Of a stretch of DNA of 34,391 nt, positions 15,876 to 24,722 are shown piece after piece. A program made the position numbers and the translations under genes. The notes under the pieces are model-generated. The model saw only the letters and a list, made by a program, of their open reading frames with translations. It made no database searches and was not told where the DNA came from. The number at the start of each line of letters is the position of its first letter. The stretch's first letter is position 1. The DNA comes from Betaproteobacteria bacterium RIFCSPLOWO2_02_FULL_67_26 (GTDB lineage: Bacteria > Pseudomonadota > Gammaproteobacteria > Burkholderiales > SG8-41), in NCBI GenBank assembly GCA_001771935.1, contig MERD01000024.1:38402-72792 (forward strand), written 5' to 3'.

Positions 15876-18176
15876 TTACCGGCCGAACAGGCCCCGGAGC
15901 CTGTCCCCCACGCTGCCGCCCGGCGCCGCGCCATCCTTCTTCGCCGCGTCGCCCGCCGGCGCGCCAATGCCGAGGCGCTTCTGGACCTGCTCGACGACCG
16001 TCTGCTTCGCCGCATCGGTGACCATCGCGCTGAAATCGAGCTTGTACGACGGCGCCCCCAGCGGGCCGGCGACCTTGACCGGCACGGTGACGCCCTTCAG
16101 CTCGTCCGTCCCGCGGCCGCCCTGTCCCTTGGTCGTGCCGACGATCGATGCCTTGACGAGATAGTTGATGGTGTCCTCCCCGATGTCGATCTCGCCCGCC
16201 CCGCCCGCCCTCAGCAGCGGGGACTTGAGGGACAGGTCGTTGTTGCGCGCCACGCCGTTCGCGATCCGGAACGTCGCGGTGAGCTCGGAGAAATCCGTTT
16301 TCTGGCTCTTGTCCGCCTGCTGCGACTGCTCGCCCCTGAGCGAGCCGAGCCTGGCCTTGGCGCTGCGGATCGAGCCCGCGATGTCGATGCCTTTGATCGC
16401 GCCGTCGGCGATTTTCACGGCGGCCTTGCCATTGAGCGCCTTTTTCAGCGCGTTCACGGTGCCGCCCTGCGAAGTCACGTCCACCGTCAGGTTGCCCTTG
16501 CCCTCGAGCGTGTCGTTGTTGGCGAGATCCTTGAGGAACGCCCCGACATTGATGCCGCTCAGGTTGTGCTTCGCGGCGAAGGTTGGCGTGGCGGGCGCCG
16601 CGTTGACCGCGACCACGCTCGACAGGGAGCCCTGATAAAAGCCCGCTGTCAGCGGGTTCACGTCCACCCGTCCGCCGTTCGCCTTGACGTCCATCCGCAC
16701 GTTCGAGGCCTTCACGTTGTTGGCCTTGAACGTGCCGACGCGCAGGCTTCCGTTGGCGCGCACGCCGCGCAGTCCCGTCAGGTCGAATGGCCGCTCCGGC
16801 TGTTTCGGGGATGCCGCACCCGGGGCGCTGGCCGCAGATTTGGGCGGCAGATAGCGGTCCACGTCGAGCCGATCCACGTCCACGTCGAACTTGAATGCAG
16901 GCGGCGCGAACCCGGTCACGCCCACCAGTGCCTTGATGTTGCTGTCCGAAATCTTCCCGGCCAGCTTTACCTGCGCGCTTTGCCTGGCGCCGTCCACCGT
17001 CGCGCTGCCGGCCAGCTCGCCGGCGATGCTCTTGCCCGGAAGGTTGGGGCCGCTCGCGCCGATGCTCGCCCTGAGCTGCGGCAGGGCAAGCTGGCGCGCC
17101 TTGACGTTGCCCGTCACGGGTGACGCCAGCTTCGCCTTGACCGCGAGATCGCCGCGTTTCACATCCAGGTTGAGGTTGGCCGCGCCCGAGCGGAAGGCCT
17201 GCGCGGTCCCCTCGATGCCGGGCAGCATCAGGACGGCATGGATCGCGCCGTCCGGCCCGGTGACTTTCGCCTCGATCGCGATCTTGTCACCCGACGCCTT
17301 GTCGGCCGCCAGGGTCAGCCTGGGCACCTCGATCACAATGTCGAGCGCGTCCTTCCCGCTCATGCCGGTCAGCGCGACGTTGAGTTTACTGGCCGTAAAC
17401 TCGCCGTTCTTGACGTTGGCCATCGCGCTGCCCGCCGCCTTGAGCGCGAGGTTCGTGATGCCCGCGGCCACGCCGGTCGCGTCAAGCGTCAGATCGTCCA
17501 GCGCCAGCGACGCGCCGGGTTCGAATGTCAGCCGGGTCTTGAGCGCCGTCTGCAGATCGAATTTGGGCCTGTCGCCCAGCGCGTGGACGGAGAGCTCGAC
17601 GCGGGTCGGGACACCGGGCGCAATCCGGCCGGTCTTGAGATCGAGCCTGGCAAGGGTGAGTTTCGTTCCCGCCGCCTGGTCGGTGAAATGCAGGGTGGCA
17701 TCCTCGATCTCCACGCCCGCGATGTCGACCTTGAAATCGGCCCCGGCGCCGCTCGCCGCCGGCGCCTCCTTTGCGGGCGGCGGGCCGGCGAGGTCGTCCG
17801 CGTTGGTGCTGCCGTCTTTCGCCCGCACGACGTTCGCGCGCAGCCCCTTGATCCGGACCGTGTCCACGACCGCCTGTTTCGACAGCAGCGGCATCAGCTT
17901 GAGGGACACGCGCGCTTCCTCCACCGCGGCGAACTCCCTGTCGCCCGCCCGCTCGGACAGAGACGCCTTTCCGATCCTTGCCCCGATGCTCGGCCAGAAC
18001 GACAGCGCGATGTCGCCTTCGAGCCGGAGCGTGCGCTGCGTCCTTTCCTGCACCGCCTGGACGATGCGCGGCTTGTACTGGTTGGGGTCGAATGTCGCGG
18101 CCACGTAGGCGAGCACCGCGCCGGTCACGATAACCAGGCCGCCCAGTGCGAGGAGCGCATATTTCAGGAATTTCAT
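15876..18176 (-). CDS. AsmA-family envelope protein
   Basis: The 766-residue product has one N-terminal membrane helix (about 7-28), then FDPNQYKPRIVQAVQERTQR, the typical start of the AsmA domain. A long region of repeated beta-strand pattern follows. The C-terminus holds the second AsmA block (GKAAVKIADGAIKGIDIAG through YLVKASIVG), ending in a low-complexity Gly/Asp/Lys tail. AsmA-like proteins are bridge-type lipid carriers of the inner membrane and periplasm and influence outer-membrane composition. It diverges from the tctC-like gene and precedes mutY. Its promoter region contains a 10-bp dyad. Confidence 0.88.
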   Translation of the reverse strand: MKFLKYALLALGGLVIVTGAVLAYVAATFDPNQYKPRIVQAVQERTQRTLRLEGDIALSFWPSIGARIGKASLSERAGDREFAAVEEARVSLKLMPLLSKQAVVDTVRIKGLRANVVRAKDGSTNADDLAGPPPAKEAPAASGAGADFKVDIAGVEIEDATLHFTDQAAGTKLTLARLDLKTGRIAPGVPTRVELSVHALGDRPKFDLQTALKTRLTFEPGASLALDDLTLDATGVAAGITNLALKAAGSAMANVKNGEFTASKLNVALTGMSGKDALDIVIEVPRLTLAADKASGDKIAIEAKVTGPDGAIHAVLMLPGIEGTAQAFRSGAANLNLDVKRGDLAVKAKLASPVTGNVKARQLALPQLRASIGASGPNLPGKSIAGELAGSATVDGARQSAQVKLAGKISDSNIKALVGVTGFAPPAFKFDVDVDRLDVDRYLPPKSAASAPGAASPKQPERPFDLTGLRGVRANGSLRVGTFKANNVKASNVRMDVKANGGRVDVNPLTAGFYQGSLSSVVAVNAAPATPTFAAKHNLSGINVGAFLKDLANNDTLEGKGNLTVDVTSQGGTVNALKKALNGKAAVKIADGAIKGIDIAGSIRSAKARLGSLRGEQSQQADKSQKTDFSELTATFRIANGVARNNDLSLKSPLLRAGGAGEIDIGEDTINYLVKASIVGTTKGQGGRGTDELKGVTVPVKVAGPLGAPSYKLDFSAMVTDAAKQTVVEQVQKRLGIGAPAGDAAKKDGAAPGGSVGDRLRGLFGR

Positions 18177-18209
18177 GGTCCGGTCCTCCGTTGCAGGCGC
18201 AGGTAGCTG

Positions 18210-18257
18210 ATTTTACCGGTAAGCGGCCATGTCAAAGCCGGGACGTGCCGGTAAAAT
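18210..18257. promoter_or_regulatory. Perfect 10-bp dyad in the asmA-like/tctC-like divergent promoter
   Basis: ATTTTACCGG (18210-18219) and CCGGTAAAAT (18248-18257) are exact inverse copies 28 bp apart. Each arm carries a TAAAAT hexamer that can serve as a -10 element outward toward its own gene. A TTGACA lies between them on the minus strand (18230-18235), but only 14 bp from the leftward TAAAAT. This looks like an operator over two divergent promoters. Confidence 0.5.
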
Positions 18258-18300
18258 AGGCCGGACTCATGCCCGAAACCATGTAATAAGGGAGGAAACC

Positions 18301-19284
18301 ATGTTGAGTGACGGCGCAGTTTCACGGGCAGTCCGCGCGGTGGCGGGCGGTGTAATCCTGCCGGCCTGCCTGGTCGCCGGCACGGCGATCGCCCAGAGCT
18401 ACCCCGCCAGGCCGATCCGCATCATCGTGCCGTTCGCCGCGGGCGGGCCCAACGACATACTCGCCCGCGCGCTCGGCGCCAAGCTCTCGGAACGGCTCGG
18501 ACAGCAGGTCATCGTCGACAACCGGGCCGGCGGCGGCACGGTCATCGGCACCGAGATCGCCGCCCGTTCGCCCGCCGACGGCTACACGCTGCTGATGGCA
18601 TCGACCAGCCACGCGGTCAATCCGACGCTGCGCCGGTCCCTCCCCTACGACCCGCACAAGGATCTCGATCTGGTCCTGCTCCTGGCAAAGGCGCCGAACC
18701 TGGCCGTGGTCCATCCGTCGCTGCCGGTCAGGTCCGTCAAGCAGCTGATCGCGCTCGCGAAGTCCCGCCCGGGTGAAATCACGTACGGTTCCGGCGGCAT
18801 CGGCGCCTCGACGCACCTTGCGGGCGCGTTGCTCGGCTCGATGGCCAAAGTAAAGATGATTCACGTTCCCTTCAAGGGCGGCGCACCGGCGACGGTCGCG
18901 CTCATCAGCGGCGAGACCACCTGGATGTTCGGCACGTTTCCGCCGACCATACCCCATGCGCGCGCCGGGCGGGTGCGCGTCGTCGCGACCGGCGGCCTGA
19001 AGCGCTCGCCGGTGCTGCCGGACGTCCCGCCGGTGGCCGACACGCTGCCTGGATTCGAGTCCGTGGGCTGGTGGGGCATGATGGCGCCGGCCGGCATTCC
19101 CGGCCCGATCCTCAAGCGGATCAATACCGAGATCAACGCGGCGCTGAACGGGCTGCGCGAACAGTTCCTGCGCGACGGCACCGAGGTGGTCGGCGGGCCG
19201 CCCGCTGATTTCGAGAAATTCTTCAGCGCGGAAATGGCCACGTGGGCCAAGGTCATCAAGGACCTCGGCATCCAGCCCAACTGA
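18301..19284 (+). CDS. Bug/TctC-type periplasmic solute receptor
   Basis: The 327-residue product has a signal peptide ending near AIAQ (residue 32), then YPARPIRIIVPFAAGGPNDILAR, the signature of the tripartite tricarboxylate transporter receptor family. Later motifs VIVDNRAGGGTVIGTE, YTLLMAS, and VPFKGGAPA confirm it. Such proteins bind carboxylates in the periplasm; the ligand cannot be predicted. No TctA or TctB membrane genes are nearby, so it is an orphan receptor, as is very common in betaproteobacteria. ATG 18301 was chosen for its strong GGGAGGAAACC ribosome-binding site; the frame is open further upstream but lacks a signal sequence there. Confidence 0.93.
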   Translation: MLSDGAVSRAVRAVAGGVILPACLVAGTAIAQSYPARPIRIIVPFAAGGPNDILARALGAKLSERLGQQVIVDNRAGGGTVIGTEIAARSPADGYTLLMASTSHAVNPTLRRSLPYDPHKDLDLVLLLAKAPNLAVVHPSLPVRSVKQLIALAKSRPGEITYGSGGIGASTHLAGALLGSMAKVKMIHVPFKGGAPATVALISGETTWMFGTFPPTIPHARAGRVRVVATGGLKRSPVLPDVPPVADTLPGFESVGWWGMMAPAGIPGPILKRINTEINAALNGLREQFLRDGTEVVGGPPADFEKFFSAEMATWAKVIKDLGIQPN

Positions 19285-19339
19285 CGCCGGCTCTGCCGGC
19301 GATCCCTCATCCCCGGCTTTGCCCTTCGGGCGAAGCTAT

Positions 19340-19413
19340 TGGAGCGGGTGAACGGAATCGAACCGTCGTATGCAGCTTGGGAAGCTGCCGTTCTACCATT
19401 GAACTACACCCGC
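19340..19413 (-). tRNA. tRNA-Gly (anticodon CCC)
   Basis: The 74-nt leftward sequence begins GCGGGTGTAGTTCAATGG and ends with an encoded CCA. The acceptor stem GCGGGTG pairs with CACCCGC, the anticodon stem GCAGC/GCTGC encloses the loop TTCCCAA with anticodon CCC, and the T loop is GGTTCGATTCC. It reads GGG codons. Confidence 0.95.
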
Positions 19414-19423
19414 GCGGACCGCA

Positions 19424-19453
19424 ATTTTAAGGGATAGTGGCGCCGGTTGCCAA
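19424..19453 (-). promoter_or_regulatory. Promoter of tRNA-Gly
   Basis: On the minus strand TTGGCA (19453-19448; 5 of 6 to consensus) is followed after 18 bp by TAAAAT (19429-19424). The expected start near 19417 leaves a leader of a few bases before the tRNA. Confidence 0.65.
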
Positions 19454-19507
19454 AGGCGCGGCGGCGCGTGAAAATGCTTGTTCACGCATGCTGCGGCAAT
19501 TCCGGCA

Positions 19508-19711
19508 ATGATCTCGGTCACCATCAACGGCGAGCGCCGCCAGTTCGACACCCCGCTCAACTGCGCGGAGCTGATCGACCGGCTGGAGCTTGCCGGCAAG
19601 CGGGTCGCGCTCGAAAGGAACGGCGAGATCGTTCCGCGCAGCCGGCATGCCAACGAAAGGCTGACCGACGGCGACCGGCTGGAGATCGTGGTCGCGGTCG
19701 GCGGCGGATGA
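19508..19711 (+). CDS. thiS: Sulfur carrier protein ThiS
   Basis: The 67-residue ubiquitin-like protein begins [18 protein letters not shown] and ends VVAVGGG. The C-terminal Gly-Gly is adenylated and thiocarboxylated to carry sulfur for the thiazole of thiamine. ATG 19508 fits family length. One base separates its stop from thiG. No THI-box/TPP riboswitch motifs were found in the 94 bp between the tRNA and thiS; a 7-bp hairpin lies at 19466-19487. Confidence 0.94.
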   Translation: MISVTINGERRQFDTPLNCAELIDRLELAGKRVALERNGEIVPRSRHANERLTDGDRLEIVVAVGGG

Positions 19712-19712
19712 C

Positions 19713-20525
19713 ATGAAACCCCATGAAAATCTCGACCCGCTGGTGATCGCGGGCAAGTCGTACAACTCGCGGCTGCTGATCGGCACCGGGAAGTACCAGG
19801 ATTTCGCCGAGACCCGGGCGGCGGTGGAGGCGAGCGGCGCCGAGATCGTCACGGTGGCGATCCGCCGCACCAACATCGGCCAGAACAAGGGCGAGCCGAG
19901 CCTGCTCGACTTCCTCCCGCCGTCGAAGTACACCCTGCTCCCCAACACCGCGGGCTGCTACACGGCCGATGACGCGGTGCGCACGCTGCGCCTCGCGCGC
20001 GAGCTGCTCGACGGCCACGAGCTGGTCAAGCTCGAGGTGCTGGGCGACCCGAAAACGCTGTACCCCAACGTGGTGGATACCCTGGCCGCGGCGAGGACCC
20101 TGGTCAAGGACGGGTTCAAGGTCATGGTTTACACCTCGGACGACCCCATCATCGCGAAGCAGCTCGAGGACATCGGCTGCGTGGCGGTGATGCCGCTCGC
20201 CTCGCTGATCGGCTCCGGCATGGGCATACTCAACCCCTGGAACCTGCAGATCATCATCGAGAACGCCAGGGCGCCGGTGATCGTGGACGCCGGCGTGGGG
20301 ACGGCATCCGACGCCACGGTAGCCATGGAACTCGGGTGCGACGGCGTGTTGATGAATACCGCGGTCGCCGCGGCGCGCAATCCGGTCCTCATGGCCACCG
20401 CGATGGACAAGGCCGTCGCAGCCGGCCGCGCGGCGTTCCTCGCGGGCCGCATGCCGAAGAAGCTCTACTCCGCCGCGCCCAGCTCGCCCACCACGGGGAT
20501 CATCGCGCCTTCCGGCTCGAAGTGA
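19713..20525 (+). CDS. thiG: Thiazole synthase
   Basis: The 270-residue TIM-barrel enzyme condenses deoxyxylulose 5-phosphate, dehydroglycine and ThiS-thiocarboxylate into thiazole phosphate. The substrate-imine lysine lies in LVKLEVLGD. Phosphate-binding loops include [15 protein letters not shown] and [11 protein letters not shown]. The [12 protein letters not shown] segment is typical. It is coupled to thiS by a 1-bp gap. No thiE, thiO or thiC lies nearby. Confidence 0.96.
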   Translation: MKPHENLDPLVIAGKSYNSRLLIGTGKYQDFAETRAAVEASGAEIVTVAIRRTNIGQNKGEPSLLDFLPPSKYTLLPNTAGCYTADDAVRTLRLARELLDGHELVKLEVLGDPKTLYPNVVDTLAAARTLVKDGFKVMVYTSDDPIIAKQLEDIGCVAVMPLASLIGSGMGILNPWNLQIIIENARAPVIVDAGVGTASDATVAMELGCDGVLMNTAVAAARNPVLMATAMDKAVAAGRAAFLAGRMPKKLYSAAPSSPTTGIIAPSGSK

Positions 20526-20541
20526 TCCCCTGCCGAAATGA

Positions 20542-20573
20542 CGGGAGGTCGTGAGAGGGGTTTCCACCTCCCG
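20542..20573. terminator. Hairpin between convergent thiG and the GGDEF/EAL gene
   Basis: CGGGAGGT (20542-20549) and ACCTCCCG (20566-20573) form a perfect 8-bp stem with a 16-nt loop. No T-run follows on either strand, so it may be a weak or Rho-assisted terminator. It is followed by an 8-bp tandem GCCCTCAC (20581-20596). Confidence 0.4.
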
Positions 20574-20608
20574 CTCTCGCGCCCTCACGCCCTCACGTCC
20601 GTTCGGTC

Positions 20609-23600
20609 TCAGGCGCCGACCGCCGCGCGCGCGCGCTGTCCCCAGCCGCGTATCAGTTGCGTGAACTCCTCCGCCGGCAGCGGCTTGCTGAAGTAATAGC
20701 CCTGCGCCCGGGCGCACCCCAGCGCCTTCAGGAACGCCAGCTGCTCGGGCGTTTCCACCCCTTCCGCCACCACGTCGAGGCCGAGGCTGTGCGCAATGGC
20801 GATGATGGCGCTGACGATGGCCGCGTCGTCCGGGTCCGAGCTGATGTCGCGCACGAACGACTGGTCGATCTTCAGCTGGTGGATGGCGAAACGCTTGAGG
20901 TAGGAGAGACTCGAATAGCCGGTGCCGAAGTCGTCGATGGAGATGCGCACGTCCATCTCGTCGAGCGCCTCGAACCGGGCCATGACTTCCTCCGAGTGCT
21001 GGACGATCACGCTCTCCGTGATCTCCAGGTCAAGGCGTCCCGGCGGCAGCCCGGTTTCGCCCAGAATGCGCCGCACGGTCGCGACGAAGTCCTCGCGCTG
21101 GAACTGCTGCGCCGAGCAGTTGACCGATACCTGCAACTGCGAGTGGCCGGCATCGTGCCACGCGCGGCCCTGGGAGCAGGCCCGGCGCAGCACCCATTCG
21201 CCGATCGGGACGATGAGGCCGGTCTCCTCGGCCACCGGAATGAACTGAATAGGCGGGATCATGCCCCGCTGCGGATGCGGCCACCGGATCAGCGCTTCGA
21301 ATCCGACGATGACATCGCTCTCGAGGTCGAGCAGCGGCTGGTAGTGCAACGTGAACTCCCCGCGCTCCAGGGCGTGGCGCAGGTCGTTCTCCATCAGCAG
21401 GCGCTGCTGCGCCGCGTCGTTCATCGCCTGGGTGAAGAACTGGAAGTTGTTGCGGCCCATCTGCTTCGCGTGATACATCGCGGTGTCGGCGTTGCGCATC
21501 AGCGTCTCGACGTCGCCGCCGTCGTGGGGATAGGCGCAGATGCCGACGCTGGGCGTGACCCGAAGCTCGTGGGAGTCGATCATCACCGGCGCGGACAGCG
21601 CATCGAGCACTTTCTGCCCCACGTGCCGCGCGTCTTCGGGCTGATTGAGATCGCCCAGCACGACCACGAACTCGTCGCCGCCGATGCGGGCGATCGTATC
21701 CGACCCACGCGTGCACGCCACCAGCCGCTCCGCCACGGCCTGCAGCAGGCGGTCGCCGACCTGGTGCCCGAGGGAGTCGTTCACGGTCTTGAAGCGGTCG
21801 AGGTCGATGAACAACAGGGCAAGCACCCGCGGGTTGCGCTGCGCCTGGGCGATCGCCTGGCCGATGCGGTCGTGGAGCAGGGCGCGGTTGGGCAGGCCGG
21901 TCAGCGCGTCGTGGTGCGCCATGTGCCGGATGCGTTCCTCGGCCCGCTTCTGCTCGGTGATGTCCTTGCCCGTGCCGCGGTAGCCTTTGAAGCCGTCCTG
22001 CTCGTCGAATATCGGCCTGCCGCTGGCGCTGATGGTGCGCAGCATGCCGTTGGCGTCATGGCGCTGATAGACGAAATCCTGGAACGGGCGGTGCGCGGCG
22101 AGCAGGTCCCTGTGGGCCTGCCACTGGTCCTCGGTCACGCCGATGATCGGCATCTCCCAGCGCGCCCTGCCGATGTGCTCCGCCGCGTCCAGGCTGAATT
22201 CGCGCACTTTCGAGGACAACTGCGTGAAACGGAAATCGGCATCCTGCTCCCAGTACCAGTCGGAGGACAGCTCCGTCAGGTCGCGGAACCGCGCCTCGCT
22301 CTCGCGCAACGCCGCCTCGGCCTCCTTCAGCCCGGTCACGTCGGTGATGGTTCCGATCAGCCCCGCGACCGCGCCGTCCGACCGGTTGAACGTCGCCTTG
22401 TTGTAGATGGTGTGGTGCACGCGCCGGTCCGCCGCGACGATCGCAGCCTCGTAGGACTGGCTGCCGGGACTGGAAAACAGGTCCTGATCCTTGGCGTGGT
22501 GCCTCCGGGCGAGGTCCTGGTCGTGGGGATAGAGCTCGAATACGGACTTTCCGATGAACTGCTCGCGCGGAATGCCGAAAAACCGTTCCCACGCCTTGTT
22601 GACGCCCAGGTAGCGTCCCTCCGCGTCCTTGAAGAATATTGGCTGCGGCACGGCCTCGATCAACTGCTGGATGAAGGCGAGCTGCTCCCGCAACCCTTCC
22701 GCCGCGCGCGCGGCCGTCGTCTGCTCCGCCAGCTTCAGCGCGCGCTCGCGCGCCAGCGACAGCATCAATACCAGCCAGAACAGGAGCAGGCTCGTGATCA
22801 GCCCGCCCATCAGTATCACCGGCGGAAGCATTCCGCCGGTGCCCCGGGCCGACATGGCGGGGGCGCTGAAATCAAGCTGCCAGGTGCGTCCCGCCACGTC
22901 GAGCGTCTTCACCTCGGCCAGCACGGCACCGCCGCTCTTCGGCACCGCCGTGAAGCCAAGCGCCCGGCCGCTGTCGAAAACCAGCGCGGGCGCGGCCACC
23001 GGCGCGGCCGCGCCCGACAACCCGAGGTCGCGGATGACAAGGTCGAATACGCCCCCGAGCTGCCGGCCCAGCAGGCTTGCGACCAGGTCGTCCACCCGGA
23101 TCGCGGACGACACGACGCCGAGAAACGCGGCGCGGCGCTGCTCGACGGTGGCGACCGGCATGGCCCTGCGGTAAACCGGCATGCGCAACGCCAGCGATAC
23201 CTGCTTCTCGGTATCGGCGGCGAGCTGGATCGGCTCGGAGGCGGTCGGCTGGCCGCTGTCGCGGGCGTGCTCCACGGCGGGGCGCCGCCGCGGGTCGGAG
23301 AACACGTCAAACCCGAACGCCCGCTCGTTCCCCGTCAAAGGCTCGATATACGTCACCACCATGTACTCGTCGCGGGCGCCGGCGGGCTTGATCGCAAAAT
23401 CCGGGTAACCGCGCGGGCCGAGGCTCAGGTCCTGGCGCACGCCCGCTTCGAATTCGGCCCTCCGCGAATGCGGCACGTAGCGAACGAACGACACCAGGCG
23501 GATGCCGGGGTAGCGCTGCGCGACGTTGAAGCCCGACAGGAATTGCTGGAACTCGTCCCGCTCAACCCGGCTCGACGCGGCGTACAGCCCTTTGAGGCCG

Positions 23601-23824
23601 ATCAGGAGATTGATGTTGTCCTGTATGAGCCGGTCCAGCGCCCCGACGGCCTGCGCGACCTGGTGCTGGAAGTTGTTCTCGGCTTCGGCGCCGACCCGCT
23701 GCACGGTAGCGTGCCACGCGCCGAACGAGATCGCGAGCCCCAGGGCCAGCACGAAAAACGCCGGGCCGGTCTGGCCGATGCGCCGGATTACCCTTGCCAG
23801 CAGGTTGCCGCCGTCGGCCCCCAC
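20609..23824 (-). CDS. CHASE-PAS-PAS-GGDEF-EAL cyclic-di-GMP signalling protein
   Basis: The 1071-residue inner-membrane protein has a helix at about 21-42, a periplasmic CHASE sensor domain (about 75-310), a second helix at 333-357 and two PAS domains (about 380-500 and 505-625). The GGDEF domain has the active motif GGDEF at 715-719 and an inhibitory I-site R706-x-x-D709. The EAL domain has E843-A-L, DDFGTGYSS at 964-972 and EGVE at 1021-1024. All catalytic motifs of both enzymes look intact, so it could make and degrade cyclic di-GMP; in such hybrids phosphodiesterase activity often dominates. Start is GTG 23824 with a GGAGGAGG ribosome-binding site; a nearby ATG at 23826 is out of frame. 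It lies between thiG and trmB, which are neighbours in many betaproteobacteria. Confidence 0.93.
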   Translation of the reverse strand: MGADGGNLLARVIRRIGQTGPAFFVLALGLAISFGAWHATVQRVGAEAENNFQHQVAQAVGALDRLIQDNINLLIGLKGLYAASSRVERDEFQQFLSGFNVAQRYPGIRLVSFVRYVPHSRRAEFEAGVRQDLSLGPRGYPDFAIKPAGARDEYMVVTYIEPLTGNERAFGFDVFSDPRRRPAVEHARDSGQPTASEPIQLAADTEKQVSLALRMPVYRRAMPVATVEQRRAAFLGVVSSAIRVDDLVASLLGRQLGGVFDLVIRDLGLSGAAAPVAAPALVFDSGRALGFTAVPKSGGAVLAEVKTLDVAGRTWQLDFSAPAMSARGTGGMLPPVILMGGLITSLLLFWLVLMLSLARERALKLAEQTTAARAAEGLREQLAFIQQLIEAVPQPIFFKDAEGRYLGVNKAWERFFGIPREQFIGKSVFELYPHDQDLARRHHAKDQDLFSSPGSQSYEAAIVAADRRVHHTIYNKATFNRSDGAVAGLIGTITDVTGLKEAEAALRESEARFRDLTELSSDWYWEQDADFRFTQLSSKVREFSLDAAEHIGRARWEMPIIGVTEDQWQAHRDLLAAHRPFQDFVYQRHDANGMLRTISASGRPIFDEQDGFKGYRGTGKDITEQKRAEERIRHMAHHDALTGLPNRALLHDRIGQAIAQAQRNPRVLALLFIDLDRFKTVNDSLGHQVGDRLLQAVAERLVACTRGSDTIARIGGDEFVVVLGDLNQPEDARHVGQKVLDALSAPVMIDSHELRVTPSVGICAYPHDGGDVETLMRNADTAMYHAKQMGRNNFQFFTQAMNDAAQQRLLMENDLRHALERGEFTLHYQPLLDLESDVIVGFEALIRWPHPQRGMIPPIQFIPVAEETGLIVPIGEWVLRRACSQGRAWHDAGHSQLQVSVNCSAQQFQREDFVATVRRILGETGLPPGRLDLEITESVIVQHSEEVMARFEALDEMDVRISIDDFGTGYSSLSYLKRFAIHQLKIDQSFVRDISSDPDDAAIVSAIIAIAHSLGLDVVAEGVETPEQLAFLKALGCARAQGYYFSKPLPAEEFTQLIRGWGQRARAAVGA

Positions 23825-23943
23825 ATTAACCCCCTCCTCCAGGGACGTGTTTGCTCTTACCTTACCTGCTTTGCCGACCCCCTACAAACGCGGCAGAATC
23901 AAACCATTTTCGACCCGGCACCGCCCGTGCTCCCCCGCCCGTC

Positions 23944-24630
23944 ATGACCGCCGTTCACCGCCCGATCCGCAGCTACGTGCTCCGCCAGGGACGCATCACC
24001 GATGCCCAGCGCCGGGCTTGCGCGGAGTTGCTGCCGCGCTTCGGCATCCCGTTCGCCCCGGTAGCGCTCGACCTGGAGCGTGTCTTCGGACGCCCTGCGC
24101 CGAAGATCCTCGAGATCGGCTTTGGCATGGGCGAGACCACCGCGCGCATCGCCGCAAGCCATCCCCAAAATGACTACCTCGGCATCGAGGTCCACACCCC
24201 CGGCGTCGGCAGCTTCCTCAAGCGCGCGGCGGAGCTTGGATTGGCCAATGTCCGCGTGATCCAGCACGACGCGGTGGAGACCCTCGAGAGCATGATCCCG
24301 CCCGCGAGCCTCGACGGCGTGCACGTCTTCTTTCCCGACCCCTGGCCGAAGAAGCGCCACCACAAGCGGCGGCTGTTACAGCCGCCGCTTGTGCGGCTGC
24401 TTGCCGCGCGCATGAAGCCGGGCGCCTATCTCCACGTGGCGACCGATTGGGAGGACTACGCGCAGCAGATCCTGGAGGTGCTGTCCGCCGAGCCCTTGCT
24501 CGTCAACACCGCGGACGGCTTCGCTCCGCGACCCGACTGGCGCCCGCTGACGAAGTTCGAGGCGCGCGGGCTGCGGCTAGGGCACCGGGTGTGGGACGTC
24601 GTCTTCCGACAAACGTCCGGGAGGTCGTGA
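23944..24630 (+). CDS. trmB: tRNA (guanine-N7-)-methyltransferase
   Basis: The 228-residue product methylates G46 of tRNA with S-adenosylmethionine. The SAM-binding motif EIGFGMG lies at 57-63, and the family signature [19 protein letters not shown] contains the catalytic Asp. ATG 23944 was chosen because the segment coded before it (from 23851) has no family similarity. It diverges from the GGDEF/EAL gene across a 119-bp gap with no strong promoter match. The integron-type array starts 28 bp after its stop. Confidence 0.95.
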   Translation: MTAVHRPIRSYVLRQGRITDAQRRACAELLPRFGIPFAPVALDLERVFGRPAPKILEIGFGMGETTARIAASHPQNDYLGIEVHTPGVGSFLKRAAELGLANVRVIQHDAVETLESMIPPASLDGVHVFFPDPWPKKRHHKRRLLQPPLVRLLAARMKPGAYLHVATDWEDYAQQILEVLSAEPLLVNTADGFAPRPDWRPLTKFEARGLRLGHRVWDVVFRQTSGRS

Positions 24631-24667
24631 AATGGAGTTTTGATCCACCTACTTCACGTTATGTGCC
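24626..24667. other. Left boundary of the cassette array: hairpin and core site GTTATGTGCC
   Basis: CGTGAA (24626-24631) pairs with TTCACG (24653-24658), and TGGA (24633-24636) with TCCA (24644-24647), so a hairpin overlaps the trmB stop. The last G (24658) begins the core GTTATGTGCC (24658-24667). Its exact reverse complement, GGCACATAAC, lies at 25072-25081. In integrons the crossover falls between G and TT, which puts the first cassette base at 24659. Confidence 0.7.
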
Positions 24668-24722
24668 ATTCGCTGCCTCCGGGCGGCTGTGGCAGAATTG
24701 AGGGCGACACGGAGGCTTTCCT

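Noticed and set aside
19286-19331. Terminator after the tctC-like gene or the tRNA (GCCGGC-TCT-GCCGGC and GCCC-TTC-GGGC hairpins)
   Set aside because: Stems are short (6 and 4 bp) and no T-run follows on either strand, so they are not listed as terminators.
19414-19507. TPP riboswitch upstream of thiS
   Set aside because: No CTGAGA or ACCTGA-like thi-box elements; only a 7-bp hairpin at 19466-19487 is present.
20657-23947. Rightward open frame of 1096 codons opposite the GGDEF/EAL gene
   Set aside because: Antisense shadow; all recognisable motifs are on the other strand and the composition is low-complexity charged residues.
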